The notes: generated from the sequence alone by a model not told the origin. A stretch of DNA of 64,000 bases from Terriglobia bacterium (GCA_020073465.1 JAIQFC010000021.1:1-64000), one strand, 5' to 3'. Shown: positions 41,685 to 50,660, counted from the first letter of the stretch. Numbers and translations: made by a program.

Positions 41685-42737
41685 TTACCTCACGCCGTTG
41701 GGATATACCAGAATCTTGCTGGCCTCGCCCGTCTTCAGGCGCTCCATGGCCTTGGCAAAATCTTTCATCGAGATTCGATCGGTGATCACGGGATGCAGAT
41801 CCAGCTTGCCGCTCTTGAGCAGCGCCGTCATCTGGTACCAGGTCTGATACATCCGCCGCCCGTTGATGCCCTGGACGGTGATGCCTTTGAAAATAATGTC
41901 TTCGGAGAAATTCACGGAGATGGGCTTCGAGGTCAGGCCAAGAAGAGAAATTCTTCCGCCGCGGCGCACGATGTCGAAGGCGGTTCGGATCGAGTCGGGA
42001 TGCCCGGCCATCTCGAGCACGACATCAACTCCCAGGCCGCCGGTCTTTTCTGCGACGATCGCGCGCACATCCTCTTTTGCGGGGTTGAGGACGTAGTCAG
42101 CCTTCATGGCGCGCGCGACGCTCGTGCGATGCTCGTTGACCTCGATGGCAAACACGGTGGTGGCGCCCACCGCCTTCGCCACGGCAATCGAGAACAGCCC
42201 AATCGGACCACAGCCCGTGACGGCCACGCTTTTCGCGGCAATTTCTCCGGCCAGGACGGTGTGCACGGCGTTGCCGAGCGGGTCGAGAATCGAAGCATAT
42301 TCCTGCGGAATCGCAGGATCGAGCTTCCAGATGTTCGACTCGGGAATCACGACGTACTCGGCAAACGCACCGTCGGTATCCACGCCAATGATCTTCACGT
42401 TCTGGCAGATGTGGGCTTCGCCGGTGCGGCATTGCAGGCACTTGCCGCAAGCCACGTGCATCTCGGCAGAAACGAAGTCGCCTTCCTTGACGCTGGTGAC
42501 CTCGTCGCCGTATGCGACGACTTCGCCGCAGAATTCGTGCCCCGGGATAAGTGGTGGGTGGATGCGGTTCTGCGCCCAGCGATCCCAGTTGTAGATGTGA
42601 AGATCCGTACCGCAGATCGAGGCGACCTTCACTTTGACGAGGACGTCGGCACGTCCAAATCCGGGGACTTTTACCTCGCGAACCTCCGCGCCCGGCGCGG
42701 CTTCGGGCTTGACGACAGCGAGCATGGTCGATGGCAT
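41685..42737 (-). CDS. tdh: L-threonine 3-dehydrogenase
   Basis: A 350-residue zinc medium-chain dehydrogenase: catalytic Cys in ASICGTDLHIYNWD, GHEFCGEV, the structural Cys cluster CGKCLQCRTGEAHIC, and the NAD fold VTGCGPIGLFSIAVAKAVGATTVFAIE. ICGTDLHIYNWDRWAQ and DPLGNAVHTVL are diagnostic for Tdh. It oxidises threonine to 2-amino-3-ketobutyrate. No kbl gene is adjacent. Confidence 0.92.
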   Translation of the reverse strand: MPSTMLAVVKPEAAPGAEVREVKVPGFGRADVLVKVKVASICGTDLHIYNWDRWAQNRIHPPLIPGHEFCGEVVAYGDEVTSVKEGDFVSAEMHVACGKCLQCRTGEAHICQNVKIIGVDTDGAFAEYVVIPESNIWKLDPAIPQEYASILDPLGNAVHTVLAGEIAAKSVAVTGCGPIGLFSIAVAKAVGATTVFAIEVNEHRTSVARAMKADYVLNPAKEDVRAIVAEKTGGLGVDVVLEMAGHPDSIRTAFDIVRRGGRISLLGLTSKPISVNFSEDIIFKGITVQGINGRRMYQTWYQMTALLKSGKLDLHPVITDRISMKDFAKAMERLKTGEASKILVYPNGVR

Positions 42738-42871
42738 GACGGGTACCTTATGAATTCCAGGTCAAACACAAAACGTATGATTCTAGCACCGGGCGAGATC
42801 GCAAGCCCCGGTGCCTGCTCTGGCCGCGATCTCATTCTCCTCCGTAGCCAAGCCAGTTACAATCTGCTCAG

Positions 42872-43522
42872 ATGCTAGCCCGTTTAGTCCCCGCTTCGTC
42901 CAGCAAGAGAAGCTATCTGGTGTTGGTGCGTGTGCTGCTCGCGAGCGCGGCTCTCGCGCAGACAGCTTATAGTGCTCCTTCCCGTCGGGACCTCCTGCAG
43001 AAGCTGGTCGCGGCCGCCGTCGAGTGCACGCATCACTCTGTTCGCTATGTTTCTGTCTATGTCCGCATTCCCTATCCCGGCGGAGACGTGCCCGCCGACA
43101 CCGGCGTTTGCACGGACGAGATCATCCGCTCGTACCGCGCCGTCGGTATCGATCTGCAGAAAGAAGTCCACGAAGACATGCTGCGGAATTTCGCAGCTTA
43201 TCCGAACCAACGGCGCTGGCGGCTCGCCTATCCCGACCCGAACATCGACCACCGCCGCGTTCCGAACCTGATGGTCTTTTTCCAGCGCAAGGGAGAGACT
43301 CTGCCGATCACCAACCGCGCCGAAGACTATTCCCCGGGCGATCTCGTGACCTGGGATTTGGGTGGAGGCGTACCGCACATCGGCATCGTGGTCGATCGGA
43401 AAGCTCGTTGGAGCGGCCGCTTCATGGTTGTTCACAACATCGGGGAGGGGCCGAAGATGGAAGACGTGCTTGTCAACTGGAAGATCACCGGCCACTTCCG
43501 CTACTTCAGGCCAGTCTTATAG
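42872..43522 (+). CDS. DUF1287-family secreted protein
   Basis: A 216-residue exported protein (N-terminal signal to about residue 35). The DUF1287 core shows VPADTGVCTDEIIRSYRAVGIDLQKEVHEDM, then AYPNQRRW, DHRRVPNLMVFFQRKG and SPGDLVTWDLGGGVPHIGIVVDRK, consistent with an NlpC/P60-like Cys-His arrangement. Family members are suspected murein-acting or amidase-like enzymes. No partner gene is near. Confidence 0.85.
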   Translation: MLARLVPASSSKRSYLVLVRVLLASAALAQTAYSAPSRRDLLQKLVAAAVECTHHSVRYVSVYVRIPYPGGDVPADTGVCTDEIIRSYRAVGIDLQKEVHEDMLRNFAAYPNQRRWRLAYPDPNIDHRRVPNLMVFFQRKGETLPITNRAEDYSPGDLVTWDLGGGVPHIGIVVDRKARWSGRFMVVHNIGEGPKMEDVLVNWKITGHFRYFRPVL

Positions 43523-43612
43523 CAAACGGGACACCCGCTCGCTTTCCCTGGGACAGACGCCAGTCAAACTTCGGCGCAGCGCTCTTCTAGTTTTCTGACC
43601 AGCCGCGCGGAC

Positions 43613-43957
43613 TTACATGCCAGAACTGGCCGGAGGGACGATTGGGTAGGGCGCCGTAGGAGTCGCCGGCCGCAACTCCACCTCGACTTCGAATCCACCC
43701 ACCCACTTGGCAAACAAGTTGTAGAGCAACGCGCCGATCGCTCCCGCGATGAATCCGAGGACTCCGTAGAGCACGGGCATCAGGATGGCGAACACCATGC
43801 CGAAGATTCCTGCAAAAGGCGACTTTCCCGCGCCTGCCAGCGAACCGATCAGTCCCATCAGTAAAAAAAACGGGGCAAAGATCAGCCCCATACAGCCGTA
43901 GATCAAGCCCATGATCTTGGCCACCGACATCACTCCAACCGACTTTACGACGTGCAT
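43613..43957 (-). CDS. Small membrane protein
   Basis: A 114-residue protein with two or three glycine-rich hydrophobic stretches (LIYGCMGLIFAPFFLLMGLIGSLAG, FGMVFAILMPVLYGVLGFIAGAIGALLYNL), then a soluble tail with Pro. It starts at 43957 with GGAGAG 6 nt upstream. The pattern resembles DUF3566-type membrane proteins. It follows the hydantoinase-B gene by 25 bp and may share its transcript. Confidence 0.7.
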   Translation of the reverse strand: MHVVKSVGVMSVAKIMGLIYGCMGLIFAPFFLLMGLIGSLAGAGKSPFAGIFGMVFAILMPVLYGVLGFIAGAIGALLYNLFAKWVGGFEVEVELRPATPTAPYPIVPPASSGM

Positions 43958-43982
43958 TGGTTTCTCTCCGTTCATTCAACCA

Positions 43983-45665
43983 TCAACAACTGCCCCAACC
44001 GCCACCACCGGGCGTTTCAATCCTGATCCGTTCCCCTTTGCTCAGACGTGCGCTGAACTTGCCTGGCATGGATTGAAGCGAACCATCGCGGCGGATAATC
44101 TCCGCTTTCCCCGCGTTTCCATCCGCGCCTCCACGCAGCCCCCACGGGCCGCGTTCGCGGCGGTCGGCCAGCAGGGTGACTTCGCAGTCAGCCAGTACTT
44201 CGATCTCGCGAACGATCCCGTCTCCGCCGCGATGCCTCCCCTTGCCGCCGCTTTCCTTCCTCAACGAGTAGCGGCGCACGCGCAGGGGATACGCATATTC
44301 GAGGGCTTCGGCGGGCGTGTTGAGCGAATTCGTCATGTGCGTATGCACGCCGGAAACGCCGTCTTTGCCAAGCCTTGCGCCCATGCCTCCGGCAATCGTC
44401 TCGTAATAGGTAAAAGGCTGGCCGCTGCGGGGATCGATTCCGCCGATGGTTAGATTGTTCATGGTCCCCGACGCGGCGGCGGGGATGCGGTCTGGGATCG
44501 CCTGCGCCAGCGCGCGCAGCAGGACGTCGACGATGCGCTGAGAGGTCTCTACGTTTCCTCCGGCCACAGCCGCCGGCGGAAGCGCATTCACGATGGTTCC
44601 TTGTGGCGCGATCACCCGAATCGGACGCATGAGTCCTGCGGTGGCTGGGACATCTTCGGCCAGCAGGCAACGAAAAACATAGAAACAGGCCGAATAGGTG
44701 ATGGCCTCGACGGCGTTGACGCTGCCCTCGACTTGCGGATCGCTGCCGGTAAAATCGACAGTAACAGTGTGGCGCGGACCTGCCCTGAGCGATAGTCGAA
44801 GGGGCCCTCGCCCGCGAAGGCTTGCGCTGCCTCTCCTGCCTGCCCTCCCATCGGGGTGGTCGACCTTCACCGCCACCGCAATCTTGACCGGCTTGTCGCT
44901 GATCCCGTCATTGTCCAGAAAATCTTCCGCCCGATACTCACCTGGCGGCACACGTTCAAGAAAGGCCCGCATCAGTTCTTCGGAGTAATCCAGCAACTCC
45001 AGGGCTTGGAGCTTCGCCCTCTCCATGCCGTACCGGGCGCAAATCTCGCGCAATCGCTCAGCTCCTGTGTGGCACGCTGCGATCTGCGCACCCAGATCGC
45101 CTTCGCGCTCTTCGGGAGTGCGGACGTTGTTGAGCAGCAGAGCGAGCACATCGCGATCCATGACTCCTTCTCGCATGATGCGCACCGGGGGAATCCGCAA
45201 TCCCTCCTGGTAAATCTCGCGGCACAGCCCCATGGACCCGGCGTAGGCTCCGCCTACGTCTGCATGATGCGCCCGGGATGCTACGTAGAAGTCGGGATCG
45301 TTCCCGGCTTTTGGCGGACGAGGGCGTCCGCCCCACACATTCACATACACCGGCGCCACCAGCGTGATATCGGGCAGGTGTGTGCCCCCGCGAAAGGGAT
45401 CGTTAAGCATGACCACGTCGCCGGGCTGCATCTCGCCAGCGGCAATCGCCGCCTGCACCGACATCGGCATTGATCCCAGATGAACCGGCATGTGATCGCC
45501 CATGGCGATGACCTCGCCGTCGCCATCGAAAACCGCGCAGGAGTAGTCGCGCCGCTCCTTGATGTTGGGAGAGAACGCGGTCCGGCGGAGTGCCGCACCC
45601 ATCTCTTCCGCGATGGAGTGATAGAGATTCTTGAAGATCTCGAGTTCAACCGGATCCCGCAGCAT
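43983..45665 (-). CDS. Hydantoinase B / oxoprolinase B-like subunit
   Basis: A 560-residue protein of the HyuB family (ATP-dependent hydrolysis of hydantoins or 5-oxoproline with a HyuA partner). Motifs: FSPNIKERRDYSCAVFDGDGEVIAMGDHMPVHLGSM, LNDPFRGGTHLPDITL, RAHHADVGG and, late, GGMGARLGKDGVSGVHTHMTNSLNTPAEALE. No HyuA gene is in the window. Two short insertions not found in relatives occur, at about residues 110-125 and 275-300, and both coincide with palindromic repeat DNA. The ATG at 45665 begins MLRDPVELEIF, as in the family. Confidence 0.85.
   Translation of the reverse strand: MLRDPVELEIFKNLYHSIAEEMGAALRRTAFSPNIKERRDYSCAVFDGDGEVIAMGDHMPVHLGSMPMSVQAAIAAGEMQPGDVVMLNDPFRGGTHLPDITLVAPVYVNVWGGRPRPPKAGNDPDFYVASRAHHADVGGAYAGSMGLCREIYQEGLRIPPVRIMREGVMDRDVLALLLNNVRTPEEREGDLGAQIAACHTGAERLREICARYGMERAKLQALELLDYSEELMRAFLERVPPGEYRAEDFLDNDGISDKPVKIAVAVKVDHPDGRAGRRGSASLRGRGPLRLSLRAGPRHTVTVDFTGSDPQVEGSVNAVEAITYSACFYVFRCLLAEDVPATAGLMRPIRVIAPQGTIVNALPPAAVAGGNVETSQRIVDVLLRALAQAIPDRIPAAASGTMNNLTIGGIDPRSGQPFTYYETIAGGMGARLGKDGVSGVHTHMTNSLNTPAEALEYAYPLRVRRYSLRKESGGKGRHRGGDGIVREIEVLADCEVTLLADRRERGPWGLRGGADGNAGKAEIIRRDGSLQSMPGKFSARLSKGERIRIETPGGGGWGSC
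44769..44818. repeat. 50-bp element, in-frame copy in hydantoinase-B gene
   Basis: Inverted relative to 41622-41671, with 48 of 50 bases identical. It encodes LRGRGPLRLSLRAGPRHT, placed just before the conserved VTVDFTG strand, without disrupting the frame. Confidence 0.9.
45313..45338. repeat. AGGG-loop palindrome, in-frame copy in hydantoinase-B gene
   Basis: Arms GGCGGACG (45313-45320) and CGTCCGCC (45325-45332), loop AGGG, tail CCACAC, the same design as 18006-18032 and 34148-34175. The coding strand reads VWGGRPRPPKAGND in a loop between VNV and FYVASRAHH. Confidence 0.75.
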
Positions 45666-45964
45666 CGAGCGCAGTGTACTACCAGTCGTTCGTCGCTGGT
45701 CGTTTGTCGTCAGTAAGACATTCGTCGCCCGATTCAGAAGCAGTCGTAATTTTGGCTGACGACCAACGACTAACGGCCAACGATGTTTTTCGGACGCAGA
45801 AATCGACACGAATCTGCAAAATTCTGTTGACACTGCGTTCACCTTGCCGCAATATCTTGTGTCATAGAGGCTTCCCATACTACTAGTTGGGTTTGCCTTT
45901 CAAGACACGGGCCCCGGTCGTTAGCACCCTTTGCAAGGGAAAAATCGTTCACGGAGGAACCTTC
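45666..45964. repeat. Intergenic region with ACGACCAACG phrases
   Basis: It contains inverted runs GTCGTTCGTCGCTGGTCGTT (45680-45705 region) and GACGACCAACGACTAACGG (45757-45785 region), facing each other, and a -10/-35-poor stretch before the lysine-peptide gene. No protein-coding gene is seen. Confidence 0.55.
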
Positions 45965-46006
45965 ATGGCAACGAAGAAGAAAGCCAAAAAGAAAAAGAAA
46001 CACTAA
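45965..46006 (+). CDS. 13-residue lysine-rich peptide
   Basis: A complete mini-frame, MATKKKAKKKKKH, begins 7 nt after a textbook GGAGG (45953-45957) and is followed 42 bp later by a hairpin with a T-run. It is separated from both neighbours, so it looks like a free-standing transcription unit. A basic 13-mer could bind RNA or DNA. Comparable free-standing lysine-rich peptides exist in small ribosomal accessory proteins, but no homology is claimed. Confidence 0.55.
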   Translation: MATKKKAKKKKKH

Positions 46007-46048
46007 CCGTCAGCGAGACGACACCTCGCACCACCACGAATTTCACTG

Positions 46049-46082
46049 GCCTCTTGAGAGAAGCACCTCTTAAGAGGCTTTT
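46049..46082 (+). terminator. Terminator of the lysine-peptide gene
   Basis: GCCTCTT (46049-46055) pairs with AAGAGGC (46072-46078), followed by TTTT. An alternative perfect palindrome CCTCTT-AAGAGG sits at 46066-46077. Confidence 0.6.
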
Positions 46083-46189
46083 CCATTCGTTGCCGCCTAA
46101 TCAATGTTAGAGAGAGCAGAGTGTGGCTGGCAAGGAAGTTGAAGTTGACGATATATCCTGGCAAGCGTCTTAGAGCAGAGGACTATCTC

Positions 46190-47602
46190 ATGAAGAAGAC
46201 ATTCGTGCTGGCAGTGCTGCTATCGATCGCCACGATGCTGCTGGCGCAACCGCCACAGGCCCAGGACACAGCCGCGGCGCGGCAGTTCACAGCCTGGCTC
46301 ACCGCCTTTAACAGCGGAGACCGCACCACGCTGCAGCAGTATCTGCAGAAGAACCGGCCGTCGGAAGCGGCGAGAGTTGACGACGAACTGGCCTTCCGTC
46401 AGCAGACCGGTGGATTCGAATTCAAGAAGACGGAAGAGTCTACGGCGACACGCTTTGTAGGCCTGTTGAAGGAGCGGGACTCCGATCAATACGCCCGGAT
46501 CGTGCTCGAGATTGCAGCGGAAGAACCGCACCTGGTCAAAAGCCTGGAATTACGCGCCATCCCCCGGCCCGCCGACTCGGCGATTCCAAGGATGAGCGAG
46601 GGGGAGGCAACTGCCGCACTCCGTCAGGAACTTGAGAAGGCCGTGGCTGCAGATCGCTTCGCCGGGGCGGTGATCGTCGCAAAGAATGGCAAGCCCGTGT
46701 TCTCTGAGGCTTATGGCATGGCCGACCGCGAGAAGAAAGTTGCCAACCAACTGGGAACGCAGTTCCGTATCGGCTCGATGAACAAGATGTTCACCGCGGT
46801 CGCCACGCTGCAACTGGTGCAGGCCGGCAAGATCAAGCTGACCGACCCAGTTGGCAAATACTTGCCGGACTATGCGAACAAAGATGTCGCCACGAAAGTG
46901 ACCATCCATCACTTGCTCACGCATACCGGCGGTACGGGAGACATTTTCGGACTGGAGTTTGATGCCCACCGTCTCGAGCTGCGAACTCTGCAGGACTACG
47001 TCAAGCTTTACGAAAAGCGTGGACTGGAGTTCGAACCGGGCAGCCGCTGGGAACACAGCAACTACGGCTTCCTGCTGCTGGGGGCGGTCATCGAGAAAGT
47101 GAGCGGCCAGACCTACTACAACTATGTTCGTGAACACGTCTTCAAGCCTGCGGGCATGACTTCCACCGACGCGCTGCCCGAGAGCGAGGCCGTGCCCGGG
47201 CGTTCCACCGGATACATGAGGGAGGGCACAGGCTGGAAGCCCAACACCGACACTCTTCCCTGGCGCGGCACGTCTGCTGGCGGGGGATATTCAACGGTCG
47301 AGGATCTTCAGCGATTCGCCAACGCGCTCCAGGGCCACAAGTTGCTCGATGCCGAGCACACGGATCTGCTGGTCACCGGCAAGGTAGACACCCCAAGGGG
47401 CGACAAGTATGCATACGGCTTCCTGGACGGCACGGAGGCGGGAGTCCACTGCTTCGGCCACGGTGGCGGCGCGCCGGGAATGAATGGCGACCTGAAGATC
47501 TGTCCCCAGTCGGGTTACGTGATTGCCGTACTCGCCAACCTGGATCCGCCCGCAGCCAACCGCGTTTCAGAATTCCTCAGCAGCCGCCTGCCTGCGCCAT
47601 AG
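46190..47602 (+). CDS. Serine beta-lactamase-like hydrolase (class C / esterase type), exported
   Basis: A 470-residue protein with signal peptide (MKKTFVLAVLLSIATMLLAQ). An N-terminal 150-residue region of alpha/beta character precedes a beta-lactamase/transpeptidase-like domain with RIGSMNKMFTAVATLQLV (SxxK), WEHSNYGFLLLGAVIE (YxN-like, HSN) and CFGHGGGAPGMNG (HGGG). Family members are esterases, D-aminopeptidases and, rarely, beta-lactamases. Substrate unknown. ATG at 46190 follows a GAGGA stretch. Confidence 0.85.
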   Translation: MKKTFVLAVLLSIATMLLAQPPQAQDTAAARQFTAWLTAFNSGDRTTLQQYLQKNRPSEAARVDDELAFRQQTGGFEFKKTEESTATRFVGLLKERDSDQYARIVLEIAAEEPHLVKSLELRAIPRPADSAIPRMSEGEATAALRQELEKAVAADRFAGAVIVAKNGKPVFSEAYGMADREKKVANQLGTQFRIGSMNKMFTAVATLQLVQAGKIKLTDPVGKYLPDYANKDVATKVTIHHLLTHTGGTGDIFGLEFDAHRLELRTLQDYVKLYEKRGLEFEPGSRWEHSNYGFLLLGAVIEKVSGQTYYNYVREHVFKPAGMTSTDALPESEAVPGRSTGYMREGTGWKPNTDTLPWRGTSAGGGYSTVEDLQRFANALQGHKLLDAEHTDLLVTGKVDTPRGDKYAYGFLDGTEAGVHCFGHGGGAPGMNGDLKICPQSGYVIAVLANLDPPAANRVSEFLSSRLPAP

Positions 47603-47709
47603 ATGGGGACTGAGTCGGTTCCCAAATCTGTGCTGCGCCATGCTCTTCCGTGCGCGAAAATCTCTCTTTCCAACTTTCAAACCTGTGTCACAATAGGCGA
47701 ACCGCAGGC

Positions 47710-48123
47710 ATGCCAACTATGACCGCTCGGAAGAAGACCACCGGCAAGAACAAAGCAGGGGATATCTTCATTCCAGACAAGCTTTACTTCCGCATCGGCG
47801 AAGTGGCCAGCCTGTGCCGCCTTCCCGCCTACGTGCTGCGCTTCTGGGAAACCGAATTCCCGCAACTGAAGCCGGTCAAGAGCAGCACCGGACAGCGCAT
47901 GTATCGCAAGCGCGACGTCGAAAGCGTGCTGCGCATCAAGCAACTGCTCTACGAGCAGGGATTCACCATTTCCGGCGCGCGCCAGCAACTGCGCTCGGAG
48001 ACAAAGTCCGATGCGAACCAGGCCGCCATCCCATTTCCCGCGCACTCCGCCGCCGAGTTGCGGCATATCCGCCAGGGGTTGCGGGAGATTCTAAACCTGC
48101 TATCGACCCGCAGGACGGGATAG
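47710..48123 (+). CDS. MerR-family transcriptional regulator
   Basis: A 137-residue regulator: a basic N-terminal 20 residues, then [68 protein letters not shown], a typical MerR winged-helix pair. The C-terminal coiled-coil part is short and lacks a metal-binding loop, so the signal is unclear. The RxFWETxF form is found in regulators close to ihfA in other bacteria, but no such neighbour is here. Confidence 0.88.
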   Translation: MPTMTARKKTTGKNKAGDIFIPDKLYFRIGEVASLCRLPAYVLRFWETEFPQLKPVKSSTGQRMYRKRDVESVLRIKQLLYEQGFTISGARQQLRSETKSDANQAAIPFPAHSAAELRHIRQGLREILNLLSTRRTG

Positions 48124-48138
48124 TTCCTAAAGGTCGAC

Positions 48139-49827
48139 CTACGCTTCCACCCAGTTGCTGCGCTCCAGGATTGTCGGCGGCTCGTAGGTCTTTCCCCTCG
48201 CCAGCCGCTTCTCTTCGCGCCGAGTGGTCCACAGCAACACCGGGCCCAGCACAGCCGGCAGCGTTCGCGCCACCAATCCCGACTCCTTCTTGAACTCCTT
48301 GCGCAGCGCGTGAATCTGCTCACTGACTTTGCTGTCAACTTTCTTGAACTGCCGCTCCATCACCCAGAGAGCCGCGCTATAGATGCCGCTCAGCCGTCCC
48401 ATCTCGCGCGTAAAACGTTCTCGCACGCGGGCATCCGGCCAATCCTTGTAACGCTTCCAGCCCGCCAGCAAGGTCCGGGAGATGCGATACAAACTGGGGC
48501 CGTTGAGCTCGAAGTCGCGCCAGAAAGCCCAGTCCAGAAAACGCTTGGAATCGTCCCGCGAGATGGCGGCGTGCTTGAAATTGAATTTGAACTGTCCGTG
48601 AACGTCGGCATAGTCGACGTCGCGGAGCAAGCGCCCCTGCTCAGACATTTCCTGATAGAGCGGTGTACCAGGGACCGGCGTGTACAGCATGAACTGATGG
48701 AAGTCGGTGTCGTGCGACACGGCGTGCTCGATTTCCGCCAGGATGTTGTCCGGCGTGTGGTGTTCCAGACCGATGATGGTCGAGCCCTGCACGCGAATGC
48801 CGTGCTCTCGCAGTTCGCGGGTCAACTCGCGCGTATCCGTGCCCTGCAGCTTGGCGTAGCCCGCGCGCGGAGATTCCAGGCCCATCCACAGCCACGACAC
48901 GCCCAGGTCAACGAGTTCTTGCATGGTGTATTTACGAATCGCGTTAGCGGATGCAAACACCGAAAGTGTCCAACTCTTGTTCGCTTCCTTCATCCGTTCC
49001 AGCAGGCGCATCGCACGTTCCCGATGCAGCAGGAAATTTTCGTCCATGACGAAGAATGAGCGCACCTTCAGCTTGCTCTCCATCTCTCTCATCACTTCAA
49101 ACAACTCGTCGCCAGTTTCGAAGAAGTTGACAAACTTCCCCTTGCCGCCAAAAAATGCCGAGGTCGTGCAGAAGTTGCATCCCATGGGACAGCCGACCGA
49201 CGGGATGATCGTCGCCGCAGTCGATCCCTTGCGCTCGGGGAGCCGAATTCCCATGATGCGGGTACGCATTCCTGACACAATCTCAGGATGGCGAATGGGC
49301 GCGCTTTCATCTTCACCCAGGTAGCGGCGCATCCAGGCAACGCCTTCTCCGCGCACGATGTGGTCAGCATCGACCATGGTCTCGATCCCCGGGATCGCCG
49401 CCACGTGCCCGCCCAGAATGATTACGGAGTGCGGCGACAACTCGCGAACCATGCGGCACATTTCCCGCACCTTGCCGAGGTTCACGATGATCGAGGAAAG
49501 GCCGACGACATCGTAGTGATTCGCTGTCAGCTCGCGCGCGAAGTCCTCCCTGGTTGGGAAGTCCAGCACGGTGCAAGGCGCAGAAATATTCTCCTGGATG
49601 AGCATGATGCCCCAGGAGCGATGGAACATGCGCAGCGAAAATGCCCCTTGCGCACGCGTGACTTGATTGTGATAAAGCTCCATCGGATTGATGGAGCGGC
49701 TGCCGAACTCGTCGTCCTGCGCGTACGGTCCGAAGACCGAGCTCAACAGAATGCGAGCCCGTGATCCTTTGGGATGTGTTTCCGACGAGCGAGCATGTGT
49801 TTCCTTACTAGCGAAAAAAGTCTCCAC
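48139..49827 (-). CDS. B12-binding radical SAM protein
   Basis: A 562-residue protein with an N-terminal cobalamin-binding Rossmann domain (LTANHYDVVGLSSIIVNLGKVREM, VIILGGHVAAIPG) and a radical SAM TIM barrel starting IIPSVGCPMGCNFCTTSAF, with the CxxxCxxC cluster motif. The remainder (after about residue 400) has a conserved W/R/L-rich C-terminal extension. Class B methyltransferases and the hopanoid HpnJ-like proteins share this architecture. The substrate is not visible, as no pathway gene adjoins it. Confidence 0.88.
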   Translation of the reverse strand: METFFASKETHARSSETHPKGSRARILLSSVFGPYAQDDEFGSRSINPMELYHNQVTRAQGAFSLRMFHRSWGIMLIQENISAPCTVLDFPTREDFARELTANHYDVVGLSSIIVNLGKVREMCRMVRELSPHSVIILGGHVAAIPGIETMVDADHIVRGEGVAWMRRYLGEDESAPIRHPEIVSGMRTRIMGIRLPERKGSTAATIIPSVGCPMGCNFCTTSAFFGGKGKFVNFFETGDELFEVMREMESKLKVRSFFVMDENFLLHRERAMRLLERMKEANKSWTLSVFASANAIRKYTMQELVDLGVSWLWMGLESPRAGYAKLQGTDTRELTRELREHGIRVQGSTIIGLEHHTPDNILAEIEHAVSHDTDFHQFMLYTPVPGTPLYQEMSEQGRLLRDVDYADVHGQFKFNFKHAAISRDDSKRFLDWAFWRDFELNGPSLYRISRTLLAGWKRYKDWPDARVRERFTREMGRLSGIYSAALWVMERQFKKVDSKVSEQIHALRKEFKKESGLVARTLPAVLGPVLLWTTRREEKRLARGKTYEPPTILERSNWVEA

Positions 49828-50064
49828 TGTCTGGCCATTCCATTCTCCCCACTTGCCGTTGGTCTCATCGTAAGCGCGTTCCAGCTCGACGGAGCTGTGC
49901 CGGGAAAGAAAACACAGAAAAATTACAAAGGGCAGGAATCCGTCAGTTCCGGGAAGACTTCGGCGATTCGCCAGATTTGGTCAAACCACAGCTTGGATTT
50001 GGCGGACGCTGGTGGGCCACTGGGCTTGAACCGGGCTTGCCACTGAGCCTACAATCACTGCCCT
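49828..50064. other. Intergenic region
   Basis: Nothing recognisable apart from the divergent promoters expected here. A short run, GAAAAAATTACAAAGG-like, is A-rich. Confidence 0.4.
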
Positions 50065-50412
50065 ATGGCGTCGGAGCCGCTTGAGATCGAGCACGTCGAC
50101 CGGGGAGTGCTGAGCCTACGCGGCCCGCTGACCATGGAAAACGTCTCTCCGTTCCTCAACGCTGTGCGCCGCGAGAGCGCTCCCACCATGATCCTGGATT
50201 TCAGCGGCGTGCCTTATCTGGATTCCTCGGGCCTCGGGTCGCTGGTCAGCGCCTACACTTCCTGCCAGAAAGCCGGACGCCGCGTCGCCCTCACCGGCGT
50301 GAATAAGCGCGTCATGAAAGTATTCGAGATCACAAAGGTCGAGGAGATCTTCCTGATGTTTCCGACGCTCTCCGACGCGCTCGAGGCATTCACCAACGCC
50401 GGCACGGCGTAG
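50065..50412 (+). CDS. STAS-domain anti-sigma factor antagonist (SpoIIAA-like)
   Basis: A 115-residue minimal STAS protein: EIEHVDRGVLSLRGPLTMENVSPFLNAVRR, MILDFSGVPYLDSSGLGSLVSAY and ITKVEEIFLMFPTLSDALEAF. LDSSGLG holds the regulatory Ser (usually the second). It binds and inactivates an anti-sigma kinase. The partner is not in the window. It is divergent from the radical SAM gene. Confidence 0.9.
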   Translation: MASEPLEIEHVDRGVLSLRGPLTMENVSPFLNAVRRESAPTMILDFSGVPYLDSSGLGSLVSAYTSCQKAGRRVALTGVNKRVMKVFEITKVEEIFLMFPTLSDALEAFTNAGTA

Positions 50413-50456
50413 GTTGCGAATGCAGCATCGCCGGATCCACTCCAGCGCGGGAACAA

Positions 50457-50660
50457 CTACGCGGCCCGCTCCGGAGAATTCGGCTTCTTGACCTTCTCCG
50501 CGTTCACCGCGTCCAGCCGGATGCGCGTCACGCGCGTGGTTTCCTGCACCAGGTCGTCAGTCGCCTGAGAGTCGTCCCCTGACATCACCGAGCCCGCGGC
50601 GAGGGCGAAGCGCAGCGCGTCCGCCTGATCATCAAAATACAGAATGACTTGCCCCGACAT
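50457..50660 (-). CDS. Small hypothetical protein
   Basis: The 67-residue frame starting MSGQVILYFDDQADALRFALAAGSVM has AGGGGA 7 nt before the ATG. It contains an alpha/beta-like start and an acidic, charged second half. The remaining upstream frame has no Shine-Dalgarno support. No family recognised. It converges on the STAS gene. Confidence 0.5.
   Translation of the reverse strand: MSGQVILYFDDQADALRFALAAGSVMSGDDSQATDDLVQETTRVTRIRLDAVNAEKVKKPNSPERAA

Noticed and set aside
41481-42878. A 465-codon open frame opposite tdh
   Set aside because: It runs through the repeats at 41583 and 41622 and opposes tdh, whose zinc and NAD motifs are intact.
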